Of a stretch of 64,000 bases of DNA, positions 34,671 to 46,473 are shown in pieces. Every line of letters begins with the position of its first letter. Position 1 is the first letter of the stretch. Origin of the DNA: Brachypodium distachyon (Eukaryota; Streptophyta; Magnoliopsida; Poales; Poaceae). The stretch lies in assembly GCF_000005505.3 (NCBI RefSeq), contig NC_016131.3:9631501-9695500 (forward strand), given 5' to 3'. A program made the translations under genes and the position numbers. The notes beneath the pieces were generated by a model. The model searched no databases. It was not told the DNA's origin and saw only the letters and a program-made list of their open reading frames with translations.

Positions 34671-35949
34671 GTGCGCGCGCACTTTTTGGCGTAAAAAGTG
34701 TCCCCGACCAGATTCCTTGTCATGACTTGGTCCCCGCACAAGACAGTGACATTTCCTTCTCTTCCTACGTGGTCCTCCATCTCCCATGCTTTTTTCCTCC
34801 TCTACGCTGCCACACATTTCTCCATCAACTAAAAAAAAATACATATTAGATTCAACGCAAACAAAAAGTTACTCTCAAATCTCCTTCTTCTTCGGTACAA
34901 TACCGATAGTTACTTCGTAAGGCTCAGATAGATGTAACTTTTAACATCACAATTACATCTAAAAAATCAAAAAAGTAACTTTTAACATCAAAACTACATC
35001 TATTTAACTCAAAAAAGTAACCGTCATACATAGAAATTACATCCAACAGAATAAGAAAGTAACTCTGATCTAGAATTTACATCAAGCAGAATCATAAAGT
35101 AACTCTTAACACAGAATTTACATCAAGCAACGGACACAGTTCGATTAAGGGAGTATGAACACGCACAGACACACCATTAAGCAGATAGAGTTGGGACACT
35201 GGACAATATAGGCGGGGTACCTATCCGCAGCCTCCCAACGAGCGGACCAGCGCTCCTCTCCACGGCCGCGGCGACGCTCGAGCTCTCAACAGGCGAGGGG
35301 TGAGGAGGATAGAGGAGGAAGGAGGGGGCACCAGCCTCTGCATCGCGACAACGAGTGCACCACCCGGCGGTGACAGAGGACGAAGGAGCAAAGACTGGAG
35401 GAGGGGTCAGGGTTGGGCCATGACGGCTTTGCTGCTGCGCGACCGCCGGCCACTCGTCGTGTCCAGCGAGGGGGACTGTCGGGCCGTGCTCGGCCGCAGC
35501 GGCGGGAAGGCGGAGCCGCTCCACCTCCTACCATGGAGCCTCGCGGCGGGACGAGAGGGAGAGGATCGAGGCACTCGGCGGCGGGCTGGGCGGCAGCGGA
35601 TCGGGGGCCACCGCCACCTCCCACGGGCCAGGCCGGCGGCGGATCAAACCGCCACCACCTCTCACGGGCCTTATCAATCTCGATGGTGGCGGCGCGCGAG
35701 GCGGGGTTGGGGATGGGGGAGCTGGCGATGGAAGAGATGGTGGCACGCGGGCCGCGAGGGGGGAGGAAGGAGGCGTCCAGGGGTGGGGGCACGTCGGCGG
35801 GGTGGAAGGAGGCGTGCGAATCGGAGAAGACACGGGAGGGAGAGAGAGAAAGGGGTGAATGAGTGGCCGTGGACTGCCCGTGGTCTTTTGGATAAGGCTT
35901 AGAGGAGGGGGAAGTGAGCACCGGGTGCGAGTAAAAAGTGCGCACGCAC
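34671..35949. mobile_element. Candidate MULE with GC-rich core
   Basis: Inverted ends: GTGCGCGCGCACTTTTT at 34671 and, on the other strand, GTGCGTGCGCACTTTTT at 35949. The ends outside these words are diverged, and no 9-bp duplication was found. The core at 35210-35900 is GC-rich with long frames in both strands of proline/arginine composition, the pattern of a filler or captured sequence. No transposase. Confidence 0.4.
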
Positions 35950-38143
35950 GAAACAGATTAAGCGTTCCCCAATTCTCTATCTCATCTTGAATCCATGAAA
36001 CTTCTGGAAATTTTCTAAATTCCTTCTCCTCTTCCCCAAATACAGAGAACCAACACCCCGTTCCTTATTTCCAAACCAGATTTTTCCTCCTCTCGGCCCG
36101 TCGCCGGCTCTCACCGCCTAGACCCCCGGTGCAATTCCTGGCAGCATTTGGGGCCGCCACCGTCGGAATCGAGGCTGTTGCCTCACCTGTGATCGTCGCC
36201 CCGCCGGACGCCATGGCCTAGTGCTGCCGGAGGAGGAAGGGAGCGGCTACGAACGAGCAACACCGGCAGTGGCTGGAAGAAAGAGGAGAGTGAGAAGGAA
36301 GAGGGGCAAAAAAAAATCTCTATCACTTACATGTGGGTCCCATATGGCAGTGTGATGTACCATGACTATATGCGCCTCTGGCTTCGTTCCTCCGCCGTTC
36401 TGTTTGCGTCTCGTACCATGACTATGCTCTGACTACCTAGGCGCTGTTGAGGAACTGAGAAAGATGTGGCCGGAGCAGCTGCGTACCTGCGTTTCTAGGC
36501 GAGGCAACGAGACGAGAGCAGTAGATCGACGCAAAGCAGTCAGTGGCCTTCCTTCAGAAGGAACAGAATGGTTAGTCGGGTTTGATCCCAGCCGCTTGAT
36601 TAGCTTTAAAGCACGGAAGAACTCCTCTGAAATTCATTGATTCGCTCAGTATGATGTTATATATACTGTGGGTGTTGCAATGTGAAGAGTTAGCGTGGTC
36701 ATTGACACTCAGTAAACCCTAGTAAATTGGCTCACTTAGTATGATGTAACGATGATATATGTAGATAGTGGTTAACCATTTGGATTTTGGAGTTAGCACA
36801 CAACAACGTAGTGATCTTCCAAAAGAACAACAACAACGCAGTACTAGCTTTGAGCTGTTTCTGTCGGTATAAAAAGTCTGAAAAGGAGTTTGTCTGCTGT
36901 TACACCTGAATCGGTGAATCCACTGCAAGAAACACCTGGGTACATTATTCTATCAGAAGAGGACAATAAAAATGAAACTCTAAAGCAACTTTGGGGACGA
37001 GTCCCTGAAATCTTTAGCACTTAAATTACTTGACTATGCCAACGATCCTATGAATAATTGAGCGGCGCATGCATGTCAGCATGTGTTGCAAGCGTGCGTT
37101 GGCCAGCAAAAATAAAGAAATCTAGTCTACTCTAAAGTAACGAAAAGTTCTTCAGACCATCAGTGCTGCCAATGGCCAGCCAGGGTTCATTCTTTTAAGA
37201 AAAAGAATGCGAGATCCGGTTTTATTGCTTTAATTGGCCATCACCGGGATGTTGAGTATCCGAAAGGGGTATCGTGGTTTTGAAATTTTATTTTATCATT
37301 TTACCTATGAACACTCCACTATGTTCAATTTGTCAACAGTTAGATTTCTGTTTACAAATCTCTTTGTATTTTCTCTTCTTTTTTTCCCACCTACTATATC
37401 TAGCAGCCAATTTGTTTTTGAACCAGCCAACTGTCAGAATTTTCAAGATCGTTACACCTTCATCCAAGGCTTAGATTTCATTCTTATCCAACACAAATGC
37501 AAATAATCTTTTTAGCGAGAAGTCCACCCCAAATAATCGTTACTTCATTTCTCTCCCTTGCCTTCCCTTGTCGCTCTCCTCCTCGCTTTTCTGATTCGGT
37601 CGATTGACACGGTCGATATAGTCAGAAATCCCTAAAAATGCCTCCTATTGGCTCTGGTTAGCCCTCCTACCCTAACCCAGTAAATCATTTACCCTCCTAT
37701 GAAACGCTTTCATCGTTCAGCCTCGTGATGCCACCTCTTTTTGGAGGCAAGCCTCATTGCCATCCTTCCGCGTATTGTCTAACGGCCACCATCGTCAAAT
37801 CACGCAATATCGCTCAACCTGTCTATCCCCCCGGCCCCTAACCCTCCCGTGAGCCTCTGCGTCATTCAGTCTTGCCTTCGCCTGGTGGTTCCACCTTATT
37901 GTGTCGTTTTGATAAACAATTTGTTATTAATAAACCCCTGGTCTATATGCCAAGCAAACGCAAACAAACAAGAGTCACGAGATTTCAATGCAAAATATTG
38001 TTCGGCCTGTAAAGAAAGTTGTTAATTTTGGTAACATGCTTAGCACATCAGACCAAGTCATCTTAGTCTCGGTTGTCCCAATTATTCTCCTTCCAAAACA
38101 AGGGGGCGAGATGAGTCTTATTTTCACTCGAGCACAATGCAAG
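35950..38143. other. Intergenic, no gene supported
   Basis: 36060-36330 is GC-rich with a leader-like look but no frame with a known domain. The rest is AT-rich. No splice-linked exons were recognised. Confidence 0.4.
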
Positions 38144-38146
38144 TAA

Positions 38147-38397
38147 GGCTGGTCATAATGGGAGTAGCATAGAGATGGTATCATATAATTCATAATACTA
38201 TAAGCACGGTTTCATAGAGCCTTCATTTATTGTTTTACAAGACACATTGTGCTTTGAGAAAAGCTATGTTAGTGGTATCATGTTATGATATCACTACCAT
38301 CTATTTAATTTAATGCTATGACACATCATCCCAATGCTTATGTGGCAATGCATGATACTAGTTATGTTACTCCCACTATGACCAGCCTAAGGTACAC
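38147..38397. mobile_element. Tourist MITE with TAA target duplication
   Basis: The ends GGCTGGTCATAATGGGAGTA and (right end reverse complemented) GGCTGGTCATAGTGGGAGTA are near-perfect inverted repeats. TAA flanks both sides (38144-38146 and 38398-38400). 251 bp, non-coding. Confidence 0.88.
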
Positions 38398-38453
38398 ACA
38401 AATATATCCTAGGAATAGGATTGGTGTCTTGGTGAAGATCAAGCCAAGGCATG

Positions 38454-38699
38454 CAGCTCACTTGAAGACATATGCATGTGGTGAATATAAACTCTAATCT
38501 CACATGCATGACCACCAATCCACCATCCGGTCAGAACATCGTAGATATCTTCCATGCTGTACCGCATGATCTATATGTCCATCCATGCTGTACCGCAGCT
38601 CACTTGAAGACATATGCATGTGGTGAATATAAACTCTAATCTCACATGCATGACCACCAATCCACCATCCGCTCAGAACATCGTAGATATCTTCCATGC
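38454..38699. repeat. 104-bp direct duplication downstream of bHLH C
   Basis: 38454-38557 and 38596-38699 are identical but for one base (CATCCGGTCAG against CATCCGCTCAG), with a 38-bp spacer. The second copy ends 37 bp beyond the bHLH C stop codon, so it may lie in the 3' UTR. Confidence 0.9.
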
Positions 38700-38735
38700 A
38701 ATCGGCATCATGGCTGCTTGCTGCTGCTACAAACG

Positions 38736-41700
38736 CTAACTATGATTATGTAGTACGGAGTTGAGTCTTCCTACTATCTCCTCTGCATTGATGGTGAAGC
38801 CCTCGTCCAGCTGAATGTAAAAGTCAGACAATCGACACAAACAAATTAAAGCGTGTTAGTTTCGTTTCAATAGCCAATCCTAACGAACGTGTTCGGTTAA
38901 CACTTGATCACTATAAGCATTTTTCTGAGTGGGGGGAAAGAAGAGATGATTTCAGTTACTCCTCTTTGTGTTGCAAAGCATTCGTCCTTAGATGCGCACG
39001 GACCAAACGAAGTGAAGACTAGTTATAAGAAAAGGTAAATGGGATATGAAATAATACAATTATTCAACTATTCACGAATCATCTTAATAGGGTATAGCAA
39101 TAACGAAACTCTTTAATTGACAGATAATCTACTATCTCCGTTTAAAAATAGATGTTTTTAGAGCTTTTTTATTTATTTTTCTCAATGTACACATATCCTC
39201 ATTGTATTCCTATTTGCCCTTTATCGATATATGCCACCAAGAAAAGAGCAGAAAACATTAATGGGTATCCAACTTCTAGCGCTTGCATGTGCTTTGGTTT
39301 GGGGGGAAAAGGTAACTTAATGTCTTGGCGAAGAAAAAGATATTGGTAATATGGACATTTCATTTACACACACTAAATTCTCTGCCAAACTCCCTAATGC
39401 CAAACAGGACTAAAGTACAGTGCTTAGAAGCTTATGCGATACGGGGAACAACCTAAATAAGAGCTGGAACTCAATATTTGTGACATTGAAAAAGATACAA
39501 GGTATTGATACAAGACACCGAAAATGGCACAAGAGCTGGAAATCAATACAAATAAAAACTGAATAAATTCACACATCTGTATTATGGGATGAATTAAGCG
39601 TGCAAATATTTCTTAAGAGCACGTTGTAAAAAGAAGAAGTGCGCTGCTCTTCAGAAGCTACTAGTGTCATTGATACCTGAGTTTCACGAGGGATTATAAT
39701 ATCAACTCTCTTATATTGATTATCAAAAATAAGATTGTTTTACTTGTACCAGACTGCGAAACACGGATACAGCTCTAATCCGGCGTATCCGTATCGGATA
39801 CTGCATGGATACGGTGATACGCCCGGATACTCTTTGGTACGTATTTTGCTCGTATCGGATAATTTTTCGATTAAAAGAAAATAAATAATATCCGATATGC
39901 GAGGGATACCTCCCGATACTTGTGGGATACAGGAAACTAAACACCAAAAGAAGCCCATCGGCCATCGATCTATCCTATCCATCTCCCTTCTCTGTTCAGA
40001 TGGAATGGCTGATTGATTTTTTGACTTCTCTTCTCTGATTCTTCCTTCTCTGTCCAGGTCAGCCATGGCAAGAAGAGTGCCAGCTTCAATACAATTTTTG
40101 GCTGCTTCTCATATAATTTTTTTTCACTTTTTGTATTTTTATATTTTTTTCACTGTATTTTTATTATTTCTCATATATATATATAAACGTATCGTCATAT
40201 CTGCGTTTTAAAAAAATTGACGTATCACGCATCTGTGCTTCCTAGGTACCAGATTCTAATACGACAACCTACATTTTGACAGCATGACTGCATGGTTTCG
40301 ATCATATGGAATTATGGATCTTGCTTCTGAGTACGTTGTAGAGAAGACCACTTCGGCACGTCCTTCTAGAGAACTAAGATTTATTTATTTTAACGATGAT
40401 ACTGTTAGTATGATTACTACGATACTTCTATGTAAATTCGCTTTTTGGTGTATATAGGCAACCTCTCGAAAGGAAAGATAAACTTATACAGTATAGTTAA
40501 ACTTATACAGTCCGTGCACCTAAGATGATATTTATTGTAGCTAATCAGTACTAGCTTAATTTGTACACATGGTCCGTACATCTAAACAAACATCAGCTGG
40601 GTCATCTAATATCCTAACGAACAGGCCATCGCGATGATACCTGTATGCATGCATCATCCATGACTCTGTACATCTTCTCGATGATGACCATGTAGATGAT
40701 CATTTATGAGACCTAATTAAAGTTTTAATTAGCGGGTTATAGCGTTGTTATATAGCGCCACTATAGCAGTTTGGGCGTAATCCCGCTACAGCTACTCCCT
40801 CTGACCCATATTACTTGTCTCAAATTTGCGCAAATTTGGATGTATTTATGTTTAAAAAGCGTCTAGATACATGTAATATTTCGACGAGTAATTCCGGCCG
40901 GAGGGAGTATAATTTTTTAGCGCTAAACGGGAAAAACTATAATAGCGTCTCTAAGCTGCATTTAGCGTTAACATTGGACCTGATTTAGCGCTAGATCTTT
41001 GTCGCCATCCCAAAATATTCAGCTCGGAAAATCGTTACGTTCCCTCAATCACCACAGGAGCTATGTCCTCCTTTTCCGTTCCCTTTCTCTCCTAAAAAGC
41101 AGTTGTTGCCAGCGTTTGATATATGATGCTGCCAGTTTAGGATTTTTTTACTTTTTCATGATTTTAGCAAAACTGCTAAACGGCTTAGCGCCACTATAGT
41201 CTATATATAGTTGTGCTGTAAGCTTTCTGAGAAGCCGCTGCTAAACGGCTCAGACCGTTATTTCAGTTTTGATGCGACCCAATCGGGTCATCAACAGACC
41301 TCGGACCGTGAATATATCAGCTTGTGTACGGTCTCTGGTGGTATAGCTAGATCGATGCTGATGAGACGTGCACCCATGGTTTCACCGATGAGGAACACAC
41401 TCTGACACTCATAAGCTAGTATGTGTTTGTGGTATGTGGTGTGGACTGTGGAGGCGTATCTGTAATAATCTGTCGTTTTACATTGATCTTGTTTTTTTTG
41501 CATAGTTTTGTATCTCCTAAAATACTGTCTAGAACAGTAGAATGTCAATTTTGGGATATAGTTTTTGTGTAGTACGGAGTAGTACATCTGAGCGACTTGC
41601 CTTTGCCATGGCGGTTATGATCACGGTGGACGCCGAGAAGGGCGTGACATTACTGTTGACGATGCGGAGGTGCAGCTCCTCGACCTCGGCGAGCACCCTC

Positions 41701-42583
41701 ACGGCCAGTCCCTTGCCATTTTCACAGTGAATCCTCACCACCACGTTGTTCTCCGAGATTGTCGCTTTGATCTCCGGCACTTGGTTGCTTGACGGAGTCC
41801 CAACCGCAGAGAACAACGGCCGCGGCCGAGAGCCTTGGTAGTCAGGCGCGATCAGCACCACGGACTCGATGCTCATCCTACGGTCGCTGCTGGACGCCTG
41901 CAGGGACTTGATCTTTTCTTCCAGCTCCTTGACGTATCTCGCTGCGTCGGTAAGGATCGTCCCCTTGTCCATCTGCTCGATCAAAGATTGACCAAAGAAT
42001 TTAATTCCCCATGATGATGTGTTATCATGTTCTTCTCCATCGGGAGTAGGAGTAGATGAACAAGTGCAGAGGGGATTCTGATTTGTGAAGGGACCTTCTT
42101 GAGGCCGGGGATGACGGTGGAGAGCTCGATGAACCGCTGGTTCATCGTCTCCCGGCGCTTCCGCTCCGCCATGATGTGGCCCTGCGACGACGACGAGCGG
42201 GCGGCCCTCCTTGGCGCCATCTCCGGCACACCGCGCTCGCAAGCTGCGGCGGCGGCGTTGAAGCTCCAGCTCATGGCGGGCTGGTTGTTGGCAGGGCCGC
42301 CGCGGCCCATACTGATGCTTCTGGGCTCGGGCGGCCCGCCCGAGTTCGGGGACGTGGACCAGCCGCCTTGCTGATCCATGGCCGCGTCCAAGCCGGCCGC
42401 CCAGCTTTCAATTGCTTCCGTAGGTTCCTGGACCAAGGAGCCCGCGTGCGAAGCAGAGGCATCGCAGAGCCCAGGGAGAGAAGTGAAGGCGTTCTCGCTG
42501 CCGCCGTCATGGGCGACGGCTTCTGGGTCTTCCTGCTGCAGCGTGTTCACAGCCCACTGCATGAACAGGCTCGAGTCGTCCAT
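38736..42583 (-). CDS. bHLH transcription factor C (three exons, 311 aa)
   Basis: Exons on the minus strand: 42583-42095 (163 codons), 41972-41601 (124 codons), 38810-38736 (24 codons plus TAG). Starts MDDSSLFMQWAVNTLQQEDP. Exon 1 ends with SQGHIMAERKRRETMNQRF and IPGLKK; the usual KIN of the basic region edge is TMN here. Exon 2 starts MDKGTILTDAARYVKELEEK (helix 2), then an ACT-like region (VVVRIHCENGKGLAVRVLAE). Exon 3 is LDEGFTINAEEIVGRLNSVL plus HNHS. Intron 1 is 122 bp. Intron 2 is 2790 bp with GC donor AAG|GCAAGT and acceptor TTTTACATTCAG, as in bHLH B. Same family and strand as genes A and B, so a tandem array. Nuclear regulator; targets unknown. Confidence 0.88.
39755..39945. repeat. 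Cluster of GTATCCG/CGGATAC words in bHLH C intron 2
   Basis: About ten copies of CGGATAC, GTATCGGATA or their complements within 190 bp. Such clusters occur near ends of some DNA transposons; no clear terminus was found. Confidence 0.5.
40795..40907. mobile_element. Stowaway MITE in bHLH C intron 2
   Basis: 113 bp from CTCCCTCTGACCCATATTAC to CCGGCCGGAGGGAG, flanked by TA. Same subfamily as the copy at 48472. Confidence 0.85.
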
Positions 42584-42599
42584 GCCGTCCGTCCGTCTG

Positions 42600-43971
42600 G
42601 GCAATCTATGCTGCTGATATGACATCCTGCGATATATATCGAGACAGAAATGGCAAATTAAGCACGTCACAGCTCTGAAATTTTTTATCAGATGCATAAT
42701 AGTATCACCTGAACCACAATTGCAGTATGTTAATCGTTTACCTCGCATAAATCCTTCTGCAGATGATATGGACAATCCATCCAACCCACTAGCCGGTATA
42801 AACTTATAGCGCAGTAGCAGGTATCCATCCCATCATTCCCCTCCAGCCTGCTAGTCTGATGTCGCTGTAATATTTGCTCACATTAGGCCTCTCACGGACC
42901 CCCTCTCTTCTGTAAAAGGGCCAATCATGGTCAATTAACAATGACTTGTTGGATGCCGGCAATCTAGCCTAATCAGCTGAAAGCGATTTCCTAGAACACA
43001 TAAAGCTGCATGTGGGGCAGAAATACCAAAATTCAGGATGGTAGTGGCCTAGTGGGGGGAACTTTGTCCGTTGCCGGTTTCCAGGGATTGAGCTCTCCTA
43101 CGGCAAATTGCCGTCCTAGCCACCAGCTCCACATTTTAGGTTTAGGCCAAGTTTAGTTTGGGGAAATCTTATAGTAGGAAAAGTGAAGGAAATAGTAAAC
43201 CACAAAAGTGTGCTGTATATACGATTATAATTCAGGAATGCATCATGTGACGAGAGGAACGGAAATTCCAAGAAAGAATTATCATCCATTCTGGTCTCCT
43301 TTTTCTTTTTCCAATCACTGAAGACCGGGGCAGACGAAGCAACAAGAGCACTGACCGTTATGGTGAAGGAGTGGAGAAGAAGAAAAACAAGATGCAAAAT
43401 CAAAATTACACAGAAATAAGCGTGCATGCAATCAACTTTGCGTATTCCTAAAGCAAATGAGATTACAAACTGAAAATGTTGTAAGTATGTGATTAATAAA
43501 CCGAAAAGGAGGAAGTATTTTACTGCATCCCAAACAAGCTCTTGTGAGATTTTCATGTATTCTCTTGTAAGATTTTCGTGCACTTTCACATTTCTCTGTT
43601 TTGCAGCTTGATTCGTTCCATGTTCTTGTTCCTGTGTTATTCTCCAAGCATTTGTTCTGAATTCCTGTGTTAAGATCTCTAGCCGTAGATCGGTTGCTCC
43701 CGAGTTTCTTGGGCTGGTTTCGTTCCAATGAAACTGGGAAGTAATCACTGTTTAAAGAAAATGTACCCTAACAACCCACGATAAATAGCCGATATGTAAT
43801 CATCAGATGGGAGACAATTTCACTCAGAAACAAAGAGGAACAGCAGTCAAGTTTTTCCCTTTCCTTTTTTTAGAGTTTATCAGGCCTTGTATAAATGGGA
43901 AAAGCCCCAATTCAAATGGGCCGTTTGAGCCCAGCAGATAAGCAATGATTACTGGACCTTTTTCGTTTTTT
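42600..43971. other. Upstream region of bHLH C; no further gene supported
   Basis: GATATATATCG at about 42630-42640 may be a TATA element for bHLH C but is weak. 43140-43750 contains AT-rich sequence with chance frames only. Confidence 0.4.
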
Positions 43972-43983
43972 AGCTAGAATGAT

Positions 43984-44159
43984 GTATCAAAGTCTTTTAT
44001 TTCGTGTACTTTTCGTCACGAGAGCAGTAACTCCAATGTGGAAGCTCATAGTTTAGTTAGAAGCACCTCGTCGCTTGATGTGGGTCGCGGAGTGTGGTTT
44101 GGCCAGCCTCCCGGTGGTTTTTGTATACCTATTCAGGCTGTGGTCTATCCTAAAAAAAA
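43984..44159 (+). mobile_element. Short retroposon with 12-bp target duplication and poly(A)
   Basis: 176 bp ending in A8 or more, flanked by perfect direct repeats AGCTAGAATGAT at 43972-43983 and 44160-44171. No tRNA-like A or B box was recognised, so it is either a SINE of unknown type or the tail of a LINE. Confidence 0.7.
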
Positions 44160-44227
44160 AGCTAGAATGATACGTTCCGAACACTGCTCTCTGCTTCCGG
44201 CCTTGGATCGTTGCGGGTGCCTCCAAG

Positions 44228-44522
44228 ATGGGCCTACTCAGCATCGTCCGAAAGATCAAGCGCAAGGAGAAAGAGATGCGCATTCTCATCATGGTGTAGG
44301 TTCCCTCCACTCTCCGCTCTCATTGGATTCCACCTGCGCCATTTGTCCCTATTCGTGTGTTTTTTTTTAGATTCTTGGTTCTGGATCTAATAGTATTTGT
44401 GCTGTTGGTTTCTTGATCCTTGGGCTGATTGCCATGTGATGAGGCTTGTGGGTTCATCACAGATTCAAAAGGGACTGGACAACTCGGACAAGACGACAAT
44501 CGTGCTCAAGATCAATGGGGAG
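44228..44522 (+). pseudogene. Fragment of ARL2-type small GTPase gene (exons 1 and 2)
   Basis: Exon 1 reads MGLLSIVRKIKRKEKEMRIL, the start of ADP-ribosylation-factor-like protein 2 (TITAN5-type, a tubulin-folding regulator). Exon 2 from 44472 reads GLDNSDKTTIVLKINGE. Several faults are visible: an extra ATC codon before MV, loss of one G at the exon 1 donor (ATGGTGTAGG), Gly to Asp in the P-loop (NSGKT to NSDKT), and an abrupt end after KINGE where DTSVISPTLGF should follow. The intron (about 175 bp) is retained, so this is a DNA-level copy and not a retrocopy. The P-loop change should abolish nucleotide binding. Confidence 0.82.
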
Positions 44523-45240
44523 GGCAAGAGAGTTTTCTGATTTTGTCCTGAACTAAATCACTCGTAAATGGAAGGCGCACTGTGCCCCAGTGTGTATTTT
44601 CCAGTCTGTTAAACTGAAGCCATATACAACTAGCATCATCTCTTTGCCCACTCTATCCAAGAATTTCACCTTTTTCGACTGTATTCCTGTTAAATGATTT
44701 CTTAAATTTGATCAAACAGACTTGAGGGAACTTCATTGCTGTTATCTGCAAATAAGCGAAGATATTCAACGTTCCCTTAATCCTGCAGATATTTCTAAGG
44801 TTAGCAAATTTCAGTGATGTACAGTACAATCTACATGACAATCTCCTATGTGCTTTTATTTGACTTGGTTTACAAACATCAGGTGTACATAATTCAATCA
44901 GCTGTCTTCTGCCACGATAATTTAGCAATACCAGCTTCAAGCCAACCATGGCAATTTCAGAGTTAAGCTTCAAGCCTGGAGGCTTCGGAACTATAATTGG
45001 GTTCTGGTGATTCCTAAACATGGTATTTCTATTCGCAAAAAGAAATGGTATTTCCCAGATTGTAAAATAGTTGGGCCGTTGCAACAACGGCGCAGTGCCT
45101 TGTTGACAAGTTGGAACAAACTGCTATTTAACCAGATGGAGGAATCAACAACTTGCAAACAGATAAAAAAGCTAACCATGTTTGTTTCTAATCAAAAAGG
45201 TATTCTTGTGTCTCGAATCAAAATATTCGCTGAGTAACAA
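44523..45240. other. Intergenic, nothing recognised
   Basis: No continuation of the ARL2 gene and no other gene seen. The right part probably lies beyond the GRP gene's 3' UTR. Confidence 0.4.
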
Positions 45241-45491
45241 AGAGAACAGAGTTCACGAAAGACAAGAGGATATGCGAACAAAACTTTGCTCATTCTTTTT
45301 TCATTCATTCATAGGGATAGCGAACGGAACAGAACAGGAACACACGACAGGTAGCATCACGGACAAACACCTAATGGTAACCCTTAAACATCTCAAACCC
45401 TACGCGATGGAGCGAGATCTAGGATACTCGGGAGCGATAACATCACAGATAAAAGGTAACAAGGATAACTGGCCACGAGGGGCCCCACCAT

Positions 45492-46267
45492 TCACTCCCT
45501 CCAGTTGCCGCCGCCGGAGCCTCCACGGCTGCCACCGTAGCCGCCGCCGCCACCACCGTAGCCGCCGCCGCCACCATAGCCGCCGCCACCTTGACGCTGG
45601 CCATAGCCGCCACCGCCGCCACCACCGTAGCCGCCGCCGCCGCCGCCGTAGCCGCCGCCGCCGCCCTCACGTCGCCCGCCGTAGCCGCCGCCGCCTCCTC
45701 CGCCACGACCGCCGCCGCCACCACGGGACTGCGCTTCGTTGACGGTGATGTTGCGGCCATCCAGGTCCTTGCCGTTCATGCCCTCGATGGCGTCGCGCAT
45801 CGACTGCTCGCTGGCGAAGGTGACGAAGCCGAACCCGCGGGAACGGCCAGTCTCCCTGTCGTTGATGATCTGTGGACAGAAAAGAGCATGGTCAGATTTG
45901 TTTGCCAAGCCAATGGCAAAGCGAAAGACGTAGAACATCAGATCTAGAATTCAAAGACTTTGACCAAGTACGGAGTACAAACTAACAGATGATACGCAGA
46001 TCTAAGTTAACACAACACGAGAAATAGGAAAACAACGACATCTGCATAACACGGCAGAGATCTACAACATATATAATCACCAGATCTGTACAAAGACGCG
46101 CAAAACCAAAAGAGGATGCAGCAAACGAGAAGGTAACAGAGGAAAGCTCCTAGACAAACCTTGGAGTCGATGATCTCGCCGAAGGAGGAGAAGGCATCCT
46201 GGAGACCACGGTCGTCGGTAGCCCAGGCGAGGCCGCCCACGAAGCAACGGTACTCAACTTCCGCCAT
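45492..46267 (-). CDS. Glycine-rich RNA-binding protein (GR-RBP/GRP7-like)
   Basis: Two minus-strand exons: 46267-46160 (36 codons) and 45869-45492 (125 codons plus TGA), 161 aa. [19 protein letters not shown] begins a single RRM: RNP2 is CFVGGL, RNP1 is RGFGFVTF. The RRM is split by a 290-bp GT-AG intron after EIIDSK, the position usual for plant GRP genes. The C-terminal half is Gly-rich with YGG and RGG-like repeats, ending GGGNWRE. Members bind mRNA in nucleus and cytoplasm and act in splicing, cold and other stress responses. In Arabidopsis GRP7/GRP8 are clock outputs and auto-regulate by alternative use of this intron. Three evening elements upstream fit that control here. Length is normal and nothing is broken. 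Confidence 0.95.
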
Positions 46268-46380
46268 TCCTCCCACTAAACCCTAACGAACCGGAACCGG
46301 AACCGAGGACTAGTGAGGGGGAGGAGAAGCCAACCCACCTCTATGAAAGCACGAGGAGTCAAGGTTGCCCTGCCCGTCAA

Positions 46381-46387
46381 TTTATAG
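46381..46387 (-). promoter_or_regulatory. TATA box of the GRP gene
   Basis: CTATAAAT on the minus strand about 115 bp upstream of the ATG, predicting transcription from about 46350 and a leader of about 85 nt. Confidence 0.6.
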
Positions 46388-46464
46388 CGCGCGCGGCGCC
46401 ACGGGGGCCGTCGTGATCGGATCTGACGGCGCACGGGCGAGCCGGAGGATAAGGATCTGGGAGG

Positions 46465-46473
46465 AGATATTTT
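46465..46473 (-). promoter_or_regulatory. Evening element 1 upstream of GRP
   Basis: Perfect AAAATATCT on the gene's sense strand, about 80 bp upstream of the TATA box. Bound by CCA1/LHY/RVE-type MYB proteins in known cases. Confidence 0.7.

Noticed and set aside
45443..45947. Ala-rich and Arg/His-rich frames on both strands over the GRP gene
   Set aside because: Other registers of the Gly-rich repeat codons.
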